In this document: one piece after another, positions 26,349 through 34,532 of the stretch
Numbering within the stretch: the stretch's first letter is position 1
Layout of the letters: each line of letters begins with the position of its first letter
From: Streptomyces sp. NBC_00258
Lineage (GTDB): Bacteria > Actinomycetota > Actinomycetes > Streptomycetales > Streptomycetaceae
Assembly: GCF_036182465.1 (NCBI RefSeq)
Contig: NZ_CP108081.1
Span: 2,294,001 to 2,358,000 of the forward strand
DNA length: 64,000 nucleotides
Reading direction: 5' to 3'
The notes under the pieces: generated by a model
What the model was told of the DNA's origin: nothing
Database searches by the model: none
What the model saw: the letters and a program-made list of their open reading frames with translations, nothing else
Made by a program: the position numbers and the translations under genes

Positions 26349-27365
26349 ATGAGTGACACCGAGGGCAACAGGGCGTACGGGAAGAAGTCCTTCAAGCGGT
26401 CCAAGAGCCACTTCGCGGACCGCGTCACGGCGGACGGCCGGGACGGCTGGCCCGTCGAGGCGGGGCGCTACCGCCTGGTCGTCAGCCGGGCGTGCCCCTG
26501 GGCGAGCCGCGCCGTGATCTCCCGACGGCTGCTGGGGCTGGAGGACGCCCTGTCGATGGCGATCGCCGACCCGATCCAGGACGACCGCAGCTGGCGGTTC
26601 ACCCTGGACCCCGACGGCCGGGACCCCGTACTCGGCATCCGGTATCTCAGCGAGGCGTACGAGGCCCGGGAGCCGGGCGCTCCGGGCGGTGTCAGCGTGC
26701 CCGCGCTCGTGGACGTACCGACCGGCCGTCTGGTGACCAACGACTACCAGCGGCTCACTCTGGACCTCGCCACCGAGTGGACGGCCCTGCACCGCGAAGG
26801 CGCGCCCGACCTCTACCCGGCGGACCTCCGCGACGAGATCGACGAGGTCATGGCGGAGGTGTACGAGGACGTCAACAACGGGGTGTACCGGGCCGGGTTC
26901 GCCAACGGCCAGAAGGAGTACGCGGCGGCCTGCGAGGGCGTGTTCCGGCGGCTGGAGCTGCTGTCGGAGCGGCTCGCGGGGAGGCGGTACCTCGTCGGGG
27001 ACACGATCACCGAGGCGGACATCCGGCTGTTCACCACACTGGTCCGCTTCGACGCCGTCTATCACGGCCACTTCAAGTGCAACCGCTGGAAGTTGACGGA
27101 GGATCAGGTTCTGTGGGCGTACACCCGTGACCTCTACCAGACGCCCGGATTCGGGGACACCGTCGACTTCGACCACATCAAGCGGCACTACTACCAGGTC
27201 CACACGGGCATCAACCCGACCGGCATCGTGCCGCTCGGGCCGGACCTGTCCGGCTGGCTCGCCTCGCACGGCCGCGAGGAGCTGGGCGGGCGCCCCTTCG
27301 GGGACGGAAGTCCGCCGGGGCCGGTGCGCGAGGGCGAGGAGGTACCGGCGGCGGGCCGGCCCTGA
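26349..27365 (+). CDS. Xi-class glutathione-transferase-like protein (glutathionyl-hydroquinone reductase family)
   Basis: A 338-residue member of the ECM4/YqjG family. The catalytic Cys is in VSRACPWASRAVI, followed by the thioredoxin-fold segment GGVSVPALVDVPTGRLVTNDY and the all-helical C-terminal domain with YLVGDTITEADIRLFTTLVRFD and the family motif HIKRHYYQVHTGINPTGIVPLGP. The start ATG has GGAGAGGAG upstream. These enzymes reduce glutathionyl-hydroquinones. Streptomyces makes mycothiol rather than glutathione, so its real thiol partner is open. It is divergent from the cation exporter. Confidence 0.92.
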   Translation: MSDTEGNRAYGKKSFKRSKSHFADRVTADGRDGWPVEAGRYRLVVSRACPWASRAVISRRLLGLEDALSMAIADPIQDDRSWRFTLDPDGRDPVLGIRYLSEAYEAREPGAPGGVSVPALVDVPTGRLVTNDYQRLTLDLATEWTALHREGAPDLYPADLRDEIDEVMAEVYEDVNNGVYRAGFANGQKEYAAACEGVFRRLELLSERLAGRRYLVGDTITEADIRLFTTLVRFDAVYHGHFKCNRWKLTEDQVLWAYTRDLYQTPGFGDTVDFDHIKRHYYQVHTGINPTGIVPLGPDLSGWLASHGREELGGRPFGDGSPPGPVREGEEVPAAGRP

Positions 27366-27449
27366 GCATCCGCCGGGTCTTTGCGTATATGCCGCTGAAC
27401 TGGACACTCGCCATGGTGAGTGCCGGAATGCGAGCCGAAGGAGATCCAG

Positions 27450-27743
27450 GTGCAGAAGAAGAAGCTGCCACTCGTCTACAAACCCCTCGGGTTCGTGCTC
27501 GGCTGGGCCAGCGGGGCCCTCGCCGGTATGGCGTTCCAGGCGACCTGGAAGGCGATACGCCACGAGGAGGACGCACCCGACGCGCTGGACAAGGACCGCG
27601 GCTGGGGCGAGGTGCTGCTGGCCGCGGCCATCCAGGGCGCGCTCTTCGCGGTCGTCCGCAGCGCGGTGGACCGTACGGGGGCGACGGCCATCGAGAGGTC
27701 GACCGGAGTGTGGCCCTCCGGCGACAAGGGGGGCCGCGACTGA
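27450..27743 (+). CDS. DUF4235 small membrane protein
   Basis: A 97-residue protein with two hydrophobic segments (YKPLGFVLGWASGALAGMAF and EVLLAAAIQGALFAVVRSAVDR) separated by a charged loop, matching the DUF4235 family common in actinobacteria. The GTG at 27450 follows AAGGAG. The function is unknown. The peroxiredoxin gene follows 73 bases downstream. Confidence 0.85.
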   Translation: MQKKKLPLVYKPLGFVLGWASGALAGMAFQATWKAIRHEEDAPDALDKDRGWGEVLLAAAIQGALFAVVRSAVDRTGATAIERSTGVWPSGDKGGRD

Positions 27744-27816
27744 CTCCCGTACCGTCCAGTACGGTTGGCCTCCACGCAGTCGGCCCGGAGCCGGCCGGGG
27801 AGTCAGGGGAGCAATC

Positions 27817-28284
27817 GTGAAGAACCAGACAGAGGTCGGCGACACCGTCGAGGACTTCGAGCTTCTCGACGAGACCGGCACCTCGCGCAAGCTCTCCGAG
27901 CTGCTGGGCGAGGGGCCGGTCGTGCTGTTCTTCTATCCCGCGGCGATGACCGCCGGCTGCACCGCCGAGGCGTGCCACTTCCGCGATCTGGCCGCCGAGT
28001 TCACCGCCGCCGGGGCGCACCCGGTGGGGATCAGCGGTGACACGGTCGAGCGCCAGCAGGAGTTCGCGGGGAAGCACACCCTCGGGTTCCCGCTGCTGTC
28101 CGACCCGGAGGGCCTGATCCGCGAGCGGTTCGGTGTGAAGCGGGGCTTCTCGATGGCGCCCACGAAGCGGGTCACCTTCGTGATCTCCGAGGACCGGAAG
28201 ATACTGGAAGTGGTGCGCAGCGAGTTCAAGATGAGCGCGCACGCGGACCGCGCCCTGGCGGCCCTGCGCACGCACAACGGCTGA
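27817..28284 (+). CDS. bcp: Peroxiredoxin of the BCP/PrxQ type
   Basis: A 155-residue thiol peroxidase. The peroxidatic Cys lies in MTAGCTAEAC, with a second Cys five residues on as the PrxQ-type resolving residue. Other family segments are VVLFFYPAAM and FPLLSDPEGLIRERFGV. The GTG at 27817 follows GGGGAG. It reduces hydroperoxides in the cytoplasm using thioredoxin. The stop codon lies within the first unit of a GGCTGAC tandem repeat. Confidence 0.92.
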   Translation: MKNQTEVGDTVEDFELLDETGTSRKLSELLGEGPVVLFFYPAAMTAGCTAEACHFRDLAAEFTAAGAHPVGISGDTVERQQEFAGKHTLGFPLLSDPEGLIRERFGVKRGFSMAPTKRVTFVISEDRKILEVVRSEFKMSAHADRALAALRTHNG

Positions 28285-28327
28285 CGGCTGACGGCTGACG
28301 GCTGACGGCTGACGGCTGACGGCTGAA
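28279..28327 (+). repeat. Perfect heptanucleotide tandem repeat (GGCTGAC)x6 plus a degenerate unit
   Basis: Six perfect copies of GGCTGAC run from 28279 to 28320, followed by GGCTGAA. The first copy contains the TGA stop of the peroxiredoxin gene. Because seven is not a multiple of three, TGA occurs in all three frames across the array. Confidence 0.95.
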
Positions 28328-28369
28328 CGAACGCGGCCGAGCCCTGCCCTTCGGGCCCCGCCCGCCTTC

Positions 28370-28762
28370 TCAGCCCTGCTTGGGGGCGGTGGTCCGGTTG
28401 CTGCGGACGGTGAACGAGTGGCCGGCCGGGTCGGCGTATCCCCGCTCCTCGAACGGGCCGGACGGGTCCTTGGCCTCCAGCGGCCGGCCGCCGAGCCCGA
28501 TGACCTTGCGTTCGGCCTCGTCCAGGTCCTCGACGTGGAAGTCGATGTGGGCCTGCAGCGAGTTCTCGGGGCGCGGCCAGCTCGGCGGAGTGGCGTTCAC
28601 GTCCCGCCTGAACGCGATCCTGAACCCGTCGGCTCCCTTGATCTCCACACGGTTCGCCGAGGCGTCCGTCTCCTCCGCGTCGAGGAACTCCTTGTAGAAC
28701 GCGGCGAGCTTCTCGGGCTCGGCACAGTCCAACACCACGACGCCCGCCACTACCAGTGCCAT
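28370..28762 (-). CDS. VOC-superfamily (glyoxalase/bleomycin resistance-like) protein
   Basis: A 130-residue VOC-fold protein with paired beta-alpha-beta modules: VVAGVVVLDCAEPEKLAAFYKEFL, then HIDFHVEDLDEAERKVIGLGG, and a C-terminal ADPAGHSFTV. Potential metal-binding His and Glu positions are present but incomplete. The ATG at 28762 has GGAGGAGA directly upstream. Function unknown; relatives bind small molecules or detoxify. It converges on the peroxiredoxin gene across the heptamer repeat. Confidence 0.87.
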   Translation of the reverse strand: MALVVAGVVVLDCAEPEKLAAFYKEFLDAEETDASANRVEIKGADGFRIAFRRDVNATPPSWPRPENSLQAHIDFHVEDLDEAERKVIGLGGRPLEAKDPSGPFEERGYADPAGHSFTVRSNRTTAPKQG

Positions 28763-29120
28763 GTCTCCTCCGAACACCGACCGACCACGAGCGGCGCTCC
28801 GCCCACGGCTCCACGGCGACCGGGTACCCCGCCTGCGGAAATCAGTCGGCCACGCGCCCACCACCCCTCGGTGCCGGAGGCGAGCGCGCTCATTCGGCCA
28901 CGGAGACCGACGAATCGCCGAGGTCACGGAGTGGTGTAACGCAGGTCACGGTCAAGTCACCGAGGTCGCGGCATAGATCATTTACGATCAGGGCAGCCTC
29001 GTAGCGTAAATCGAGTCAACTTTCGTCTCGGGAAACGCAGTTCGAGCCAGCGGGCGTCAATTTCGACGTTCCGCGCACAGGGATGGGGGGCCCTGTGCAT
29101 CGTCTCAAGAGAGGACGCGA
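28763..29120. promoter_or_regulatory. Intergenic region (358 bp) upstream of the terpene synthase, with direct and inverted repeats
   Basis: It holds three direct repeats AGGTC(A/G)CGG at 28921, 28943 and 28963, about two helical turns apart, and then an inverted repeat ATTTACG...CGTAAAT at 28980-29011. These lie 110-200 bases before the terpene synthase ATG and could be activator or repressor sites. No gene was recognised here. Confidence 0.5.
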
Positions 29121-30152
29121 ATGCCGCAGGACGTCAGGTTCGACCTCCCCTTCACCACCCCCGTCAGCGAACATCTCGAGTACGCCCGCGCCCGCCATCT
29201 GCGCTGGGTATGGGACAAGGGCCTGGTGCGCAGCCAGGCCGGGTTCGAGGAATACCGCTCCTGGGATCTGCCCCAGGCGGCAGCCCGCACCTATCCCCAC
29301 GCTTCCGCGAACGACATGGTCGTCCTGATGAACTGGTTCTCGCTGGCCTTCCTGTTCGACGACCAGTTCGACTCAGGTAGGCCGGATCGCGCCGATCGCA
29401 TAGCGGAGGTCGCGCGGGAACTCATCGCCACCCCTCTACGTCCGGCGGGCATCACTCCCAGAGTGGCCTGCCCGATCACCATGGCGTGGGCGGAGGTCTG
29501 GGCCCACCTTTCGGATGGCATGTCTCTGACATGGCGCACGCGATTCGCGGCCTCCTGGGGCCGCTTTCTTGTGGCGCACACCGAGGAGGTCGACCTGGCC
29601 GCCCGCGGCCTGGCCGGCACGCTCGACCTTCAGGAGTACGCAGAGTTCCGCCGGCGTACGGTCGGCATCCACCACAGCATCGACGCCGGTGAGCGCAGCC
29701 GCGGCTTCGAGGTGCCCGCCGAGGTGCAGGCGCATCCGCTGATGGAGAGAATGCGGGACCTGGCCGCCGACACCATCGGCTTCATGAACGACATCCACTC
29801 CTTCGAGCGCGAGAAACGCCGAGGGGACGGCCACAACCTGATAGCCGTACTGCACCGCGAGCGCCACTGCGGATGGCAGGAGGCCGCCGACGAGGCGGTC
29901 AGGATGACCACGGACAGCCTTGCCGGGTACCTCGAACTGGAGGCGCAGGTACCCCAGATGTGCGACGAACTCGGCCTGGACGAGGACGACCGCGCGAAGG
30001 TCCGCATGGGCGTCGAGGCCATCCAGCACTGGATAAACGGCAACTACGAGTGGGCACTCACGTCGGGCCGCTACGCGGCGGACAAGGAATCCCCGGCCGC
30101 CAAGGCCGAGTTGGCGGGCAAGGGCTCACTGGACGACCTACTGGCAGTCTGA
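29121..30152 (+). CDS. Class I sesquiterpene synthase
   Basis: A 343-residue bacterial terpene cyclase of the pentalenene-synthase-like family. The aspartate-rich motif DDQFD (about residues 80-84, in FLFDDQFD) and the NSE triad NDIHSFERE (about residues 223-231) are both intact, so Mg2+-diphosphate binding and catalysis should be possible. An RRTVGIHHSID segment in helix G supplies the usual effector region. Length fits a C15 cyclase acting on farnesyl diphosphate. Product cannot be read from sequence. It faces a conservon and a P450 convergently, and a second P450 lies at 34.9 kb; either P450 could oxidise the terpene. Confidence 0.93.
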   Translation: MPQDVRFDLPFTTPVSEHLEYARARHLRWVWDKGLVRSQAGFEEYRSWDLPQAAARTYPHASANDMVVLMNWFSLAFLFDDQFDSGRPDRADRIAEVARELIATPLRPAGITPRVACPITMAWAEVWAHLSDGMSLTWRTRFAASWGRFLVAHTEEVDLAARGLAGTLDLQEYAEFRRRTVGIHHSIDAGERSRGFEVPAEVQAHPLMERMRDLAADTIGFMNDIHSFEREKRRGDGHNLIAVLHRERHCGWQEAADEAVRMTTDSLAGYLELEAQVPQMCDELGLDEDDRAKVRMGVEAIQHWINGNYEWALTSGRYAADKESPAAKAELAGKGSLDDLLAV

Positions 30153-30164
30153 AAAGCAGAAGCC

Positions 30165-30210
30165 CGCGCCCCGAAAGGGGCGCGGGGAACTGCGCGACAG
30201 GCCACGACCG
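30165..30210. repeat. Dispersed repeat copy whose palindrome can act as a bidirectional terminator
   Basis: CGCGCCCC-GAAA-GGGGCGCG (30165-30184) is an 8-bp stem with a tetraloop, followed by the shared core GGGGAACTGCGCGA. It lies between the convergent terpene synthase and P450 genes. The same element occurs at 13.1, 42.5 and 52.2 kb. Confidence 0.8.
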
Positions 30211-30262
30211 ACCGGCAGCCGACAAACAACAGCCACCACCCCACTGCCACCCGGCGGAGCGC

Positions 30263-31516
30263 CTACGCCGCGAACTCGACCGGAAGCTCGTTGAGCTTTG
30301 CCTCCCAGGTGGAAGCCGTGGAGGTGAGCTCGTCCGGCGTCACCGCGAGCCGCAGCCCCGGCAGCCGGTGCAGCAGAACATCGACGGCCGTCTCGATGAT
30401 GGCCTGCCCGATGTTCTGCCCGGGGCACTCGTGCGGCCCTCCGCTGAACGCGAGGTGCGACTGGTTGCCGTGCACGGAGATGCCCACGTCGGGCCGGATC
30501 TCCGGGTCGACGTTGCCCGCGGTCAGGCCGAGGACGAGCAGGTCACCTTCCTGGATATGATGCCCGCCCAGTTCGAGGTCGGCCGCGGCGAACCGCCCCG
30601 GCAGGACGGCCAGCGGCGGGGTGTTCCACATGACCTCCTCCACGACGGCGGAGATGTTCAGCTGCCCGCTGACCAGACCGGAGAGCCTGTTGGCGTCGGT
30701 GAGCACCAGTTGAAGCACCCGGGCCAGCAGATTGCTGGTGGTGGCGTGGGCGGTGATCAGCACCAGACGCAGATGGTTGAGTATCTCGTCGTCGTCGAGG
30801 TCGGCGTGGTGCTCCAGCAGCCCGGTGGTGAAGTCGGAACCCGGCTCCACCCGCTTGCGCTCGGCGAGTTCACCGAGGATCTGCATGATGCGGTCGTTGT
30901 GGACGAGGGCGTCCGGGCCGCCCTTCATCACCTGTGCGCAGGACTCGGCGAGCTGCCGCCCCTCGCCCTCCGCGAGCCCGAACACCCTGGTCAGTACGAG
31001 CATCGGCAGATACTCGGCGTACTCGGCCACCAGGTCGGCACTGCCCGCACCGGCGAACGTGTCGATCAGTTTGTTCGCGAAGTGAGTGACATGGCGGCGG
31101 ATACCACGGCTCGCGACCGCCTGCAGGTTGTCCGTCACCGCGCCGCGCAGCCTGCGGTGCGGTTCGCCGTCCTGGGAGACACAGTCGGGCCGCCACCCCA
31201 GCATCGGAATCAGCGGCGAGGTGCTCTCGACACGCCCGTCCTTCCAGTCCCGCCAGATCCGCGAATCCCGGCTGAACTGGCGGGGGTTGTCGAGCACCCG
31301 CCGGTTCTCCCGGTAGCCGAGGACCAGCCACGCCGGGATGTCGCCCTCCAGCAGTACCGGCGCGACGGGCCCGTGCTGCTTGCGCAGCCGCGAGTAGATG
31401 CCGATCGGGTCGGTCGCCGCGTCGGGCCCGTAGAGACGGGTGAGCCCGTCTCCCCCGCCGTGCGCGACCGGGCAGCCGCGCGGGGCGTCGGGACCGTTTG
31501 AGGGCTGGTCGGTCAT
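30263..31516 (-). CDS. Cytochrome P450, CYP157-like, lacking the ExxR arginine
   Basis: A 417-residue P450 that closes the conservon operon (its ATG overlaps the CvnD stop as ATGA). The haem-ligand motif FSGGPHECPGQ is intact. The I-helix reads LITAHATTSNLL, lacking the usual AGxxT start. In the K-helix, where nearly all P450s have ExxR, the sequence is EVMW (codons 30625-30636), so Trp replaces Arg. Loss of ExxR is the known hallmark of the CYP157 family, which is typically encoded in conservons. Redox partners and substrate are unknown; the convergent sesquiterpene synthase suggests a possible terpene link. Confidence 0.93.
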   Translation of the reverse strand: MTDQPSNGPDAPRGCPVAHGGGDGLTRLYGPDAATDPIGIYSRLRKQHGPVAPVLLEGDIPAWLVLGYRENRRVLDNPRQFSRDSRIWRDWKDGRVESTSPLIPMLGWRPDCVSQDGEPHRRLRGAVTDNLQAVASRGIRRHVTHFANKLIDTFAGAGSADLVAEYAEYLPMLVLTRVFGLAEGEGRQLAESCAQVMKGGPDALVHNDRIMQILGELAERKRVEPGSDFTTGLLEHHADLDDDEILNHLRLVLITAHATTSNLLARVLQLVLTDANRLSGLVSGQLNISAVVEEVMWNTPPLAVLPGRFAAADLELGGHHIQEGDLLVLGLTAGNVDPEIRPDVGISVHGNQSHLAFSGGPHECPGQNIGQAIIETAVDVLLHRLPGLRLAVTPDELTSTASTWEAKLNELPVEFAA

Positions 31517-32133
31517 CGGGACTCCAGAGCGACTGCGGAGCGTTCTTTGAGGTGGCGTATCAGCGCGATGAGCACATCACGGCTGGAGGCCCGGTCGCGG
31601 GCGTCGCAGGCCACGATCGGGGTGTGCGGGGAGATGTCCAGCGCGTCGCGGATCTCCTCGACCGGGTGGTCCTTGGAGTCGGGGAAGACGTTCAGGGCGA
31701 TCACGAACGGGACGTTCTGCCGCTCCATCTCCTCGATCGCCCGGAAGCTGGAGGCCAGTCGACGCGTGTCGACCAGGACCACGGCCCCGAGCGCGCCCTT
31801 GAACAGGCCGTTCCACAGGAACCAGAACCGCTCCTGGCCCGGAGTGCCGAACAGGTACAGCACCAGCTGATCGTTGATGCCGATCTTGCCGAAGTCGAGG
31901 CTGACGGTGGTCTCCTGCTTGTCCGCCACCCCGATCAGGTTGTCGACGTCGGCGCTGGCCTGGGTCAGCGTCTCCTCGGTGGTGAGCGGCTTGATGTCGC
32001 TGACCGAGCGGACCATGGTGGTCTTACCGGTGCCGAACCCGCCGGCGATCATCACCTTCACCGAGCGGGCGCCGGCCGGCAGGGTGCCGTCGGCCGAGTA
32101 CCGGTCGGGATGGTCAAAGCCTTTCAAGTCCAC
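31513..32133 (-). CDS. cvnD: Conservon small GTPase-like protein CvnD
   Basis: A 206-residue ATP/GTP-binding protein of the conservon type. The P-loop is GGFGTGKTTMV, the switch region includes TTVSLDFGKI, the G3-like motif is LFGTPGQERFWFLWNGL, and the G4-like region is ALNVFPDS, lacking canonical NKxD. The GTG at 32133 follows GGAGG and overlaps the end of cvnC by 20 bases. CvnD proteins work with CvnA-C as a membrane-associated signalling complex likened to eukaryotic G-protein systems. Confidence 0.95.
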   Translation of the reverse strand: MDLKGFDHPDRYSADGTLPAGARSVKVMIAGGFGTGKTTMVRSVSDIKPLTTEETLTQASADVDNLIGVADKQETTVSLDFGKIGINDQLVLYLFGTPGQERFWFLWNGLFKGALGAVVLVDTRRLASSFRAIEEMERQNVPFVIALNVFPDSKDHPVEEIRDALDISPHTPIVACDARDRASSRDVLIALIRHLKERSAVALESR

Positions 32134-32485
32134 TGAGTACCTCCTCAAGGAGCGCGAGGTCGGGCCCGCGACCGGCGCCTGACGCCGGGATGGGGTGACG
32201 GGCTTCAACGCGGCCTGCGTCCAGCAGATCGGCCAAGAGCACCGCGAGAATGTTGAAGGGCAATCCGAGATGGGCGCCGAGTTCGGCCACCGACAGCGGA
32301 TCGCGGCAGCGCCGGAGGATCTCCTCGTGCTCGTGCTGCAGACCGGGGACGGCCGCGGCACGGGAGGTGATGAGGGTCGCCACGTCAAGGCTCGACGCCG
32401 AACCGCCCGGTCCGCTGCGACCGCCCGTGAGGACGTAGTAGCGCTCGAGACCGGACGGGTCCGTAGGTCGGCGGGGACCACTCAT
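32114..32485 (-). CDS. cvnC: Conservon DUF742 protein CvnC
   Basis: A 123-residue DUF742 protein with a winged-helix-like core: YYVLTGGRS near the start, then HEEILRRCRDPLSVAELGAHLGLPFNILAVLLADLLDAG. Its ATG overlaps the cvnB stop (ATGA), and its end overlaps the cvnD start, so it is tightly coupled within the operon. DUF742 proteins are the third member of conservons. Confidence 0.95.
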   Translation of the reverse strand: MSGPRRPTDPSGLERYYVLTGGRSGPGGSASSLDVATLITSRAAAVPGLQHEHEEILRRCRDPLSVAELGAHLGLPFNILAVLLADLLDAGRVEARHPIPASGAGRGPDLALLEEVLSGLERL

Positions 32486-32892
32486 CCAGAGTGCTCCTCC
32501 AGGCGCGGAGTGGTGCCGAGGAGCTCACCCATCCTGCGGGCCAGGTCCCTCATCTGGTGGCCGAGCAGGCCCTGGTCGAGCCCCTCCCTGGCGAGCACTC
32601 CGAGGTACGTCTCCACGCCGGCGCGCACCACGAAGAGATGACCGCCGTCGACCTCGATCATCGCGAGGCGAAGCTGCCCGGCGTACTTGGGGAACTGCTC
32701 TGCCACGGGCTGGGCCAGTGCCTGCAGGCCCGCCACCACGGCGGCGAAACGGTCCACGTCGTCGGGGTCGTCGGCGCCGTAGGAGGTGATGGCCTTGCCG
32801 TCGCTGGAGGCCACGAGGGCGAAGCGGATCTCCTGGATGCTCTCCACCAGATCGCGGAGCGCCCAGCTCACGTCGGTTCCCTGTTGCGTCAT
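32482..32892 (-). CDS. cvnB: Conservon roadblock/LC7 protein CvnB
   Basis: A 136-residue roadblock/LC7-domain protein: VSWALRDLVESIQEIRFALVASSDGKAI, then an AVVAGLQALAQPVAEQF helix and HLFVVRAGVETYLGVLAR. Roadblock proteins act as GTPase partners, here presumably for CvnD. It starts six bases after the cvnA stop and overlaps cvnC by four. Confidence 0.95.
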   Translation of the reverse strand: MTQQGTDVSWALRDLVESIQEIRFALVASSDGKAITSYGADDPDDVDRFAAVVAGLQALAQPVAEQFPKYAGQLRLAMIEVDGGHLFVVRAGVETYLGVLAREGLDQGLLGHQMRDLARRMGELLGTTPRLEEHSG

Positions 32893-32897
32893 GTGGA

Positions 32898-34532
32898 CTA
32901 GTCGCTCTCTTCAGTGCGGTGCTCTGTGGACTCACGTCCGGCGGTCGGCTCGTGTCCGGCAGCCGGCTCGCGCCCGGCGGTCGGCTCACGTCCGGCCGTG
33001 GCGAAGGCGGCAAGGCCGGTGAAGGACTCGTCCGGGGGCACCGCGTGCGAGGCGGTGGCGGTGGACTCTTCCTCCCGTGCGACCGACTTGGGCCTCTCGG
33101 ACTCGGCTCGCCTGCGGCGCCTGGGCAGACCGCCGGGCGTGGTGTCCCCGGTCTCCTCCGGCTCCTCGGCCTGACCCGATTCCTCGGCCGGCGCCGAACC
33201 GGTGCCCGCCGCGGCGGAGACCTCAGCGGCAGGAGCCGGTGCCGTGACAGCGGCGGGCAACTGGCTGAAGTACTTGTGAGGTACCACGATGACCACTGAG
33301 GTGCCGAGCCACGGCGAGTCCGCGAAGGTGACCCTGATGCCGTACCGGCGAGCCAGGGCTCCCACCACGCGCAGACCGAGGTGGGCGTCCTCGGACACCC
33401 CGCCGAGGCCTGGGCCGGGGGCGACGCCCTCCAGCGACTGGAGGGCCTCCTGCTTCTTCTCCTCGTTCAGGCCCTTGCCGGAGTCCTGGATCTCGATGCC
33501 GACGCCGTTGGGCACCTCCTTGCCGGAGACGATCACCGGCTCGGTGGGCGGCGAGTAGCGCGCCGCGTTGTCCAGCAGGTGGGCGAAGATCAGCGTGAGG
33601 TGATCCACCATGCCGCCGTCGACGCCGAGTTCGGGCAGGTGCTGGACCTGGACGCGGTCGAAGTCCTTGATCCGGCCGATGCCGCCGCGCACCACACTGA
33701 GCAGCCGCTGCGGCTCCTGCCACTGGCGGCCGGGCCGGTCCGAGCCGCCGAGTACGCCGATGCTCGCGGCCAGCGAGTCGGCGGGGCCGAGCTGCTGGTC
33801 GAGCTCCATAAGACCCTGGGCGACGGAGGGCAGTCTGCCGTGTTCGCCCTGCATCTCGTGGAGCCGGCCGCGCAGCTTGCTGGTCAGTACGTGGATACGG
33901 CTGCCGATGCTGATGACGGCCTGCTCGGCGGAGGTGGAGCGGTTGAACTCCTGCTCCACGCCGATGAGCGCCGTCCTGAGCACCTTGCGCAGTTGGGCCT
34001 GCAGGTCGGCGCCGACCTCCGCGCACTGGTTGACGGAGGGCAGGACGTCGTCGATGGCGTCACCGGCCCGCAGCCGCTCCAGCGCCTGGGGCAGTTGCTG
34101 GTCGGCGAGCTGGGCGACGGCCGCGAGCTGCCGGTCGAGCTGCTCCTGCCAGGCCTGCGTCTGCTCGGCGATCCGCGCCTCGTAGGCCTTGGCCTGCTCG
34201 GCCAACTGCGCGTCGAACGTGGAGCGTTCGGCGGCGTACTTGCGCTCCAGACCGGCCACGTGCTGCTGCCACTGCTGGGAGTGTTCGGCCTGCGCGTTCC
34301 TGAACTCGCCGGCGCTGCGGCGCAGCTGGAGCTGGGAGCGGACGAGAAGTCGTACGGAGATGGCGCTCGCAGCCGTCGCCGCGACCCCGGAGACGATCGC
34401 GGGTATCTGGGTCGAGTCGGGTCCGGCGACCGCGGCGGCGACGGTTCCAGCGCCTAAGGCCAGCGGCATCAGCCACCAGCTGTACCAGGCGGCCGGTGCC
34501 CGCGCCTCCGGTGGCGGAGTGGCAAGTTCCAT
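32898..34532 (-). CDS. cvnA: Conservon sensor histidine-kinase-like protein CvnA
   Basis: A 544-residue membrane protein. Two transmembrane helices lie in the first 60 residues, followed by a long coiled coil (about 70-190, rich in Gln/Glu/Ala heptads), and a kinase-like ATPase domain with the N-box HLLDNAARYSPP and G-boxes IQDSGKGL and HLGLRVVGALARRYG. No canonical H-box is obvious, as is usual for CvnA. The C-terminus is a low-complexity tail ending in degenerate TAGREP/AAGHEP repeats. The ATG at 34532 is chosen because GAAGG lies six bases upstream. It heads the cvnABCD-cyp operon. Confidence 0.93.
   Translation of the reverse strand: MELATPPPEARAPAAWYSWWLMPLALGAGTVAAAVAGPDSTQIPAIVSGVAATAASAISVRLLVRSQLQLRRSAGEFRNAQAEHSQQWQQHVAGLERKYAAERSTFDAQLAEQAKAYEARIAEQTQAWQEQLDRQLAAVAQLADQQLPQALERLRAGDAIDDVLPSVNQCAEVGADLQAQLRKVLRTALIGVEQEFNRSTSAEQAVISIGSRIHVLTSKLRGRLHEMQGEHGRLPSVAQGLMELDQQLGPADSLAASIGVLGGSDRPGRQWQEPQRLLSVVRGGIGRIKDFDRVQVQHLPELGVDGGMVDHLTLIFAHLLDNAARYSPPTEPVIVSGKEVPNGVGIEIQDSGKGLNEEKKQEALQSLEGVAPGPGLGGVSEDAHLGLRVVGALARRYGIRVTFADSPWLGTSVVIVVPHKYFSQLPAAVTAPAPAAEVSAAAGTGSAPAEESGQAEEPEETGDTTPGGLPRRRRRAESERPKSVAREEESTATASHAVPPDESFTGLAAFATAGREPTAGREPAAGHEPTAGRESTEHRTEESD
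32932..33003 (-). repeat. Degenerate 18-bp tandem repeat in the 3' end of cvnA
   Basis: Four 18-base units beginning TC(A/G)(C/T)G(T/C)CCGGC at 32932, 32950, 32968 and 32986 encode the repeated REPTAG/HEPTAG-type C-terminal tail of CvnA. Confidence 0.75.

Noticed and set aside
28279..28327. Possible CRISPR-like array
   Set aside because: The heptamers are contiguous with no spacers; it is a simple tandem repeat.
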